The notes under the pieces: generated by a model
What the model saw: the letters and a program-made list of their open reading frames with translations, nothing else
Database searches by the model: none
Told to the model about the DNA's origin: nothing
Shown: in pieces, positions 60,306 to 64,000 of the stretch
How positions within the stretch are numbered: the stretch's first letter is position 1
Layout of the letters: each line of letters begins with the position of its first letter
Position numbers and translations under genes: made by a program
NCBI GenBank assembly: GCA_021229015.1
Contig: CM037787.1
Location: forward strand, 37,046,720 to 37,110,719
Direction: 5' to 3'
Length of the DNA: 64,000 nt
DNA from: Solen grandis
Lineage: Eukaryota; Mollusca; Bivalvia; Adapedonta; Solenidae

Positions 60306-60405
60306 NNNNNNNNNNNNNNNNNNNNNNNNNNNNNNNNNNNNNNNNNNNNNNNNNNNNNNNNNNNNNNNNNNNNNNNNNNNNNNNNNNNNNNNNNNNNNNN
60401 NNNNN
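60306..60405. other. Assembly gap, 100 N
   Basis: Exactly 100 N, a standard scaffold join. Family B repeat lies on the right. Confidence 0.98.
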
Positions 60406-61916
60406 ATTTTTTTGTTCATTCTTATGAAATTTTTACAGTAGATTGTTTTTTTGAAAGGGGCCCACAATTAAAAAATAAAAAAAATTGAAAAGGGGAAGGG
60501 CATATTACTTATTGTTTTTTATTCGGGCCAAAATAGCTCCAAAACTAAAATTTTCATTGAGATATTGAACAAAAGTTTTTGTTCTTAAAGACTCTTTCCC
60601 GTAAGTTTTGTTTTTTGAAGATCGGATTGATTTGTCATTTTAAAGGCGTCCAAAGTTTATCCTTTTTGGGAAAAATTGTAAATCAGGTTTTTTGCTTTAA
60701 AATTTGATACATAAAAAAAAAGTTTTCTTGTGCGACATATACTTGATTGAACTTTTGCTGCTTTTCTAGGTACCTAACAGTAAAATTTAAACAATTTTTT
60801 TCTCATTTTGCCCTAGGGGGGCTTTTTCTTGAAATCATTTTTTTGCTTATAATCAAAAAGTTGAAGTCCATTTAATGCGGTTTTTTTTTCATTCGTTCCT
60901 TGATACCTAATAAAATAGATAGGATTCGAGGGGCCGGTGGGTGAAAGCTTTTGAGCACGGGAAAGGTTTTTTTTTCGAACCTTCAAAAAAAAAAAAAAAA
61001 AAACTGTGCAAAAGAGGGGATCTCAAAAAACCTACCGTTTTTTTTGGAGACAATAGATGATTCCGCCTCCGGGATAACATTTAAAACGTAAAACAACAAA
61101 AAATTGGATTGCGAATTAAGGAAATGCTGGGTTTTTCCTCTAGAAACGGGCAAACTTTACAATTTTAAAAAAAAAAATTTCAAAACATTTTTTTCGCTCC
61201 TGACTTTTTTTTCTGTTCAAATTTTTCATGAAATTTTCACAGATATGTATTTTTAGTTTTAAAGGGCCTCACATTTAAAAAAAAAAAAAGAATTGAAAAG
61301 GGCAAGGGCATATTTCGATTATTGTTTTTTATTCGGGCCCCAAAAAACCCAAAACTAAAAATTTCATTGAAGTTTTGAACAAAAGTTTTAGTTTTTAAAA
61401 ACTCTTTCCGTAATGTTTAGGTTTTTTAAATCGGCTCGATTTGGTTATTATACGATCCAAATTTGACCTTTTTTGGAAAATTTTAAAAAAAGGTTTATGC
61501 TTTAAATTCGATACAAAAGAAAAAAAAGTTTGACTAGTGCGACTATATACTTGTTTTAACATTTGCTGTTTTTTTCAATTTTGTTTCAATTTTTTCCGCT
61601 AGAGGGCGTTTTGATTAAAAACATCTTTTGCTTATAACTCAAAAAGTTAAAATCGATTGAAATGCTTTTCAGCTTTTGTTCCTTTTTGACTGCACCACAG
61701 AAACTGATGATTTTAAGGGACAGGGTATGGGGGAAAAAATTTCGCTAAAGAGTTTGAATGTTTTAACGTTGCAAAAAAAAAAAAAAAAAATGTGCAAATG
61801 AGAGTAGTCTTCAAAAACCTTTTTGTTCTGTTTCATTTGAAAATTGTGGCTGAGTTGAAATAAATGTTTAATTGATTGGTTAAAACAAAACCGAGATACC
61901 GCTTGCGGTTCTAGTT
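60406..61916 (+). mobile_element. Family B relative, 3' part, with tandem core
   Basis: Core units recur (GACTTTTTTTTCTGTTCA near 61203, related block at 60406). They run to a 3' end ACCGCTTGCGGTTCTAG (about 61897-61914) matching that of 16798. Many homopolymer-length differences versus the cleaner copies at 63000-64000 are present. Confidence 0.6.
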
Positions 61917-64000
61917 TTTTTATTATTTTCAACCCTTTTTTTTTAACGGGAAAATCTCCGTGATCTAAAACCACATTTTTGAAATTTTTAAAACATTTTT
62001 ACCAAGTTTGAAGATACCTAACGTTGAAAAATGTTCATTTTTTTCTTACTTTTTTCCCTAGGGGGGTTTTTTAAGAAATTTATTAATGGCCAATAACTCA
62101 GTTATTTTCTCGGGTTCAAATGCGGTTTTTTTGCATTCTGTTCCTGTTGATAGCCTCAAAAAAAATTATAATTTTGAGGGTGCGTGCCCGAAATATTTAG
62201 CTTTAGAAGGGTTTAAATTCGAAAACCCCAAAAAAACGCGCAAAAGAGGGGAGTTTTTACAAAAACCTATCCATTTTTGTTAGAGATCAATAGAAGGTTT
62301 TGTTTGCTGCAAAAGATTGCAAGATATATACCACAAAAAAATAGGGGGGCGAATTTAATAAAGCTGGGTTTTTCCTCTAGAAACGGGCAAACTTTACTAA
62401 ATTTTAGGAAAAATTAAATTTTCAAAAACAGTTTTTTCGCTCCCACTTTAATTTCTTTATTCTTCTATATTTTTACAATTTTATGTATTGTTATTTTTAA
62501 AGGGGCCCCACAAAAAAAGTTTAAAAAATGAATGAAAAGGTCAAGGGCATATACTTATTGGGTTTTTTTTCGGCCCAAATACCTCCAAAACTAAAAAATT
62601 TCATGAAAAGTTTATAACAAACTATTTTGTTCCTGAAGAGCTCTTTCCATTTATTTTTATTTTTGAATCGGACTTTTATTGGGCATTTTACGGGAGTCCA
62701 AAGTTTGATCCTTTTATGAATAATTGTTAAACCGTTTTTATGCTTCAAATTGTGATATATCAGAAATAGAATGTTCGAAAGGTGCGACTTGTATACTTTA
62801 AATTTAACTATTTGCTGCATGCTAGTACCCAAGGTAAAATTTTAATCAATTTTTTTTCTCATTTTGCCGCAGGGGGGGGTTTGCTTGAAATCAAATCTTT
62901 GCTCATAACTCAAAAAGTTGAATCCTGATTCAAATGTGGGTTTTTTGCATTATGTTCTTTGTTGATAGCCTAATAAAATAGTATAGTGTGAAGGGATGAT
63001 GACTGAAATTTTTTGTGTTATAAAGGGAAGGTTGAGAGTTCGAACCTCGCAAAAATGTGCAAATAAGAGTAGTCTATGAAAAACCTACCCATTTTTGTTA
63101 GAGATCAATAGAAGATTTTGTTTGCTGCAAATGATTTGCAAGACATATACGCACAAAATATATGGGGTGACGAATTTAAGAAATGCATGGTTTATCCTCT
63201 AGAAACGGTCAAACTTCATTAAATTTTAGGAAAAATTAAATTTTCAAAAACAGTTTTGTCGCTCCTGACTTTATTTTTAGTTCATTCTTCATGCTATTTT
63301 CACAAGTTAGTATTGTTATGTTTAAAAGGGCCTCACAATTAAAAAGTTTAATAATGAATGAAAAGGTCAAGGTCATAATTACGATAATTGTGTTTATATT
63401 CGGGCCCCAAATAGCTCCAAAACTAAAAATATTCATTGAAGTATATAACAAAAGTTTTAGTTCTTCAAGAGCACTTTCCATTGATGTTTAGTTTTTGAAA
63501 TCGGACTTGATTTGGTCATTTTTCGGGAGTCCAAACTTTGACCCTTTTTTGGAATAAATTTTAAATCATTTTTATGCTTCAAATTGTGATATATAAGAAA
63601 TAGAATTTCGACTAGTGCGACTTGTATACTTGATTGAACTATTTTCTGCATTACTAGGTACCTAATGGTAAAATTTTAATCAATTTTGTTTCTCATTTTG
63701 CCGGGAGGGGGCGCTTAGCTTGAAAGCACTCTTCTACTTATAACTAAAAAACTTAAAGTCTGATCCAAATGCGGTTATTGCATTATGTTTTCCTTTTTGA
63801 TAGCCTAATAAAATATGATAGTTACTAGGTATGAGTGCTGAAACTTTTTGAGCTACTAGCGGGAAAGGTTGAAATTCGAACCTCACAAAAAACTGTGCAA
63901 TGAGGGTAGTCTACCAAAAACCTATCCATTTTTGTTAGAGATCAAATAGAAGAATTCGATTAGCTGCAAATGATTTGCAAGACATATACGCACAAAACAT
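61917..64000 (+). mobile_element. Family B relative, tandem ~815 bp core units, open on the right
   Basis: It begins with the T-rich tract and AACGGGAAAATCTCCG (compare 15275-15330). GACATATACGCACAAAA-type points recur near 62322, 63140 and 63980, a period of about 815-840 bp. Shared blocks are AAAAGGTCAAGGTCATAA, AAAAGTTTTAGTTCTT and GGGGGCG. No coding content was seen. Confidence 0.65.

Overview
The window is AT-rich, repeat-dominated animal nuclear DNA with spliced genes. It most likely comes from a bivalve mollusc, possibly a venerid clam. This rests on the tRNA-derived SINE with box A and box B (three copies), the Helitron-like elements with tandem cores, and an ependymin-type secreted protein gene. 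Species assignment is inference. Two 100-base N runs (10206-10305, 60306-60405) are scaffold gaps.

Layout. 1-10205: arrays of a ~452 bp unit packed with TGACGTCA palindromes, carried by Helitron-like elements here called family A, including one complete copy (7461-9425) and a large inverted duplication (4065-7452). 10306-10673: the last exon and polyA signal of an unrecognised gene cut by the gap. 11248-15112: a nearly full-length but broken L1-type LINE. 15117-19988 and 26327-27850: two copies of family B, the first broken by further insertions, the second inside a TTAA-flanked MITE that is itself inside an inverted relative. 28757-29440, 34600-34856, 37768-38717 and 39438-39878: family C. 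Most of 30-43 kb is other repeats (tandem duplications, minisatellites, SINEs, a MITE).

The best host gene is an ependymin-related secreted protein on the plus strand. Its coding exons are 22565-22720, 45475-45588, 48263-48338 and 53194-53349. All junctions are GT-AG with compatible phases, and the first intron is 22.7 kb. The terminal exon was not found. Introns carry minisatellites close to two splice donors, an LTR-type gag-protease remnant (49850-51100) and a truncated LINE on the minus strand (53670-55000). Downstream, 56586-58912 is a decayed copy of a widespread uncharacterised family (probably Pfam DUF7869, from memory). 60406-64000 is family B core sequence again, with homopolymer irregularities near the gap.

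I saw no operon, CRISPR array or intact novel multi-gene system. The most interesting structure is the shared terminal design of three sequence-unrelated element families: 5' hairpin, inverted subterminal repeat, tandem core, 3' hairpin, short CTAG or CWTG end. Also notable are their nesting and the very dense CRE-like palindromes.
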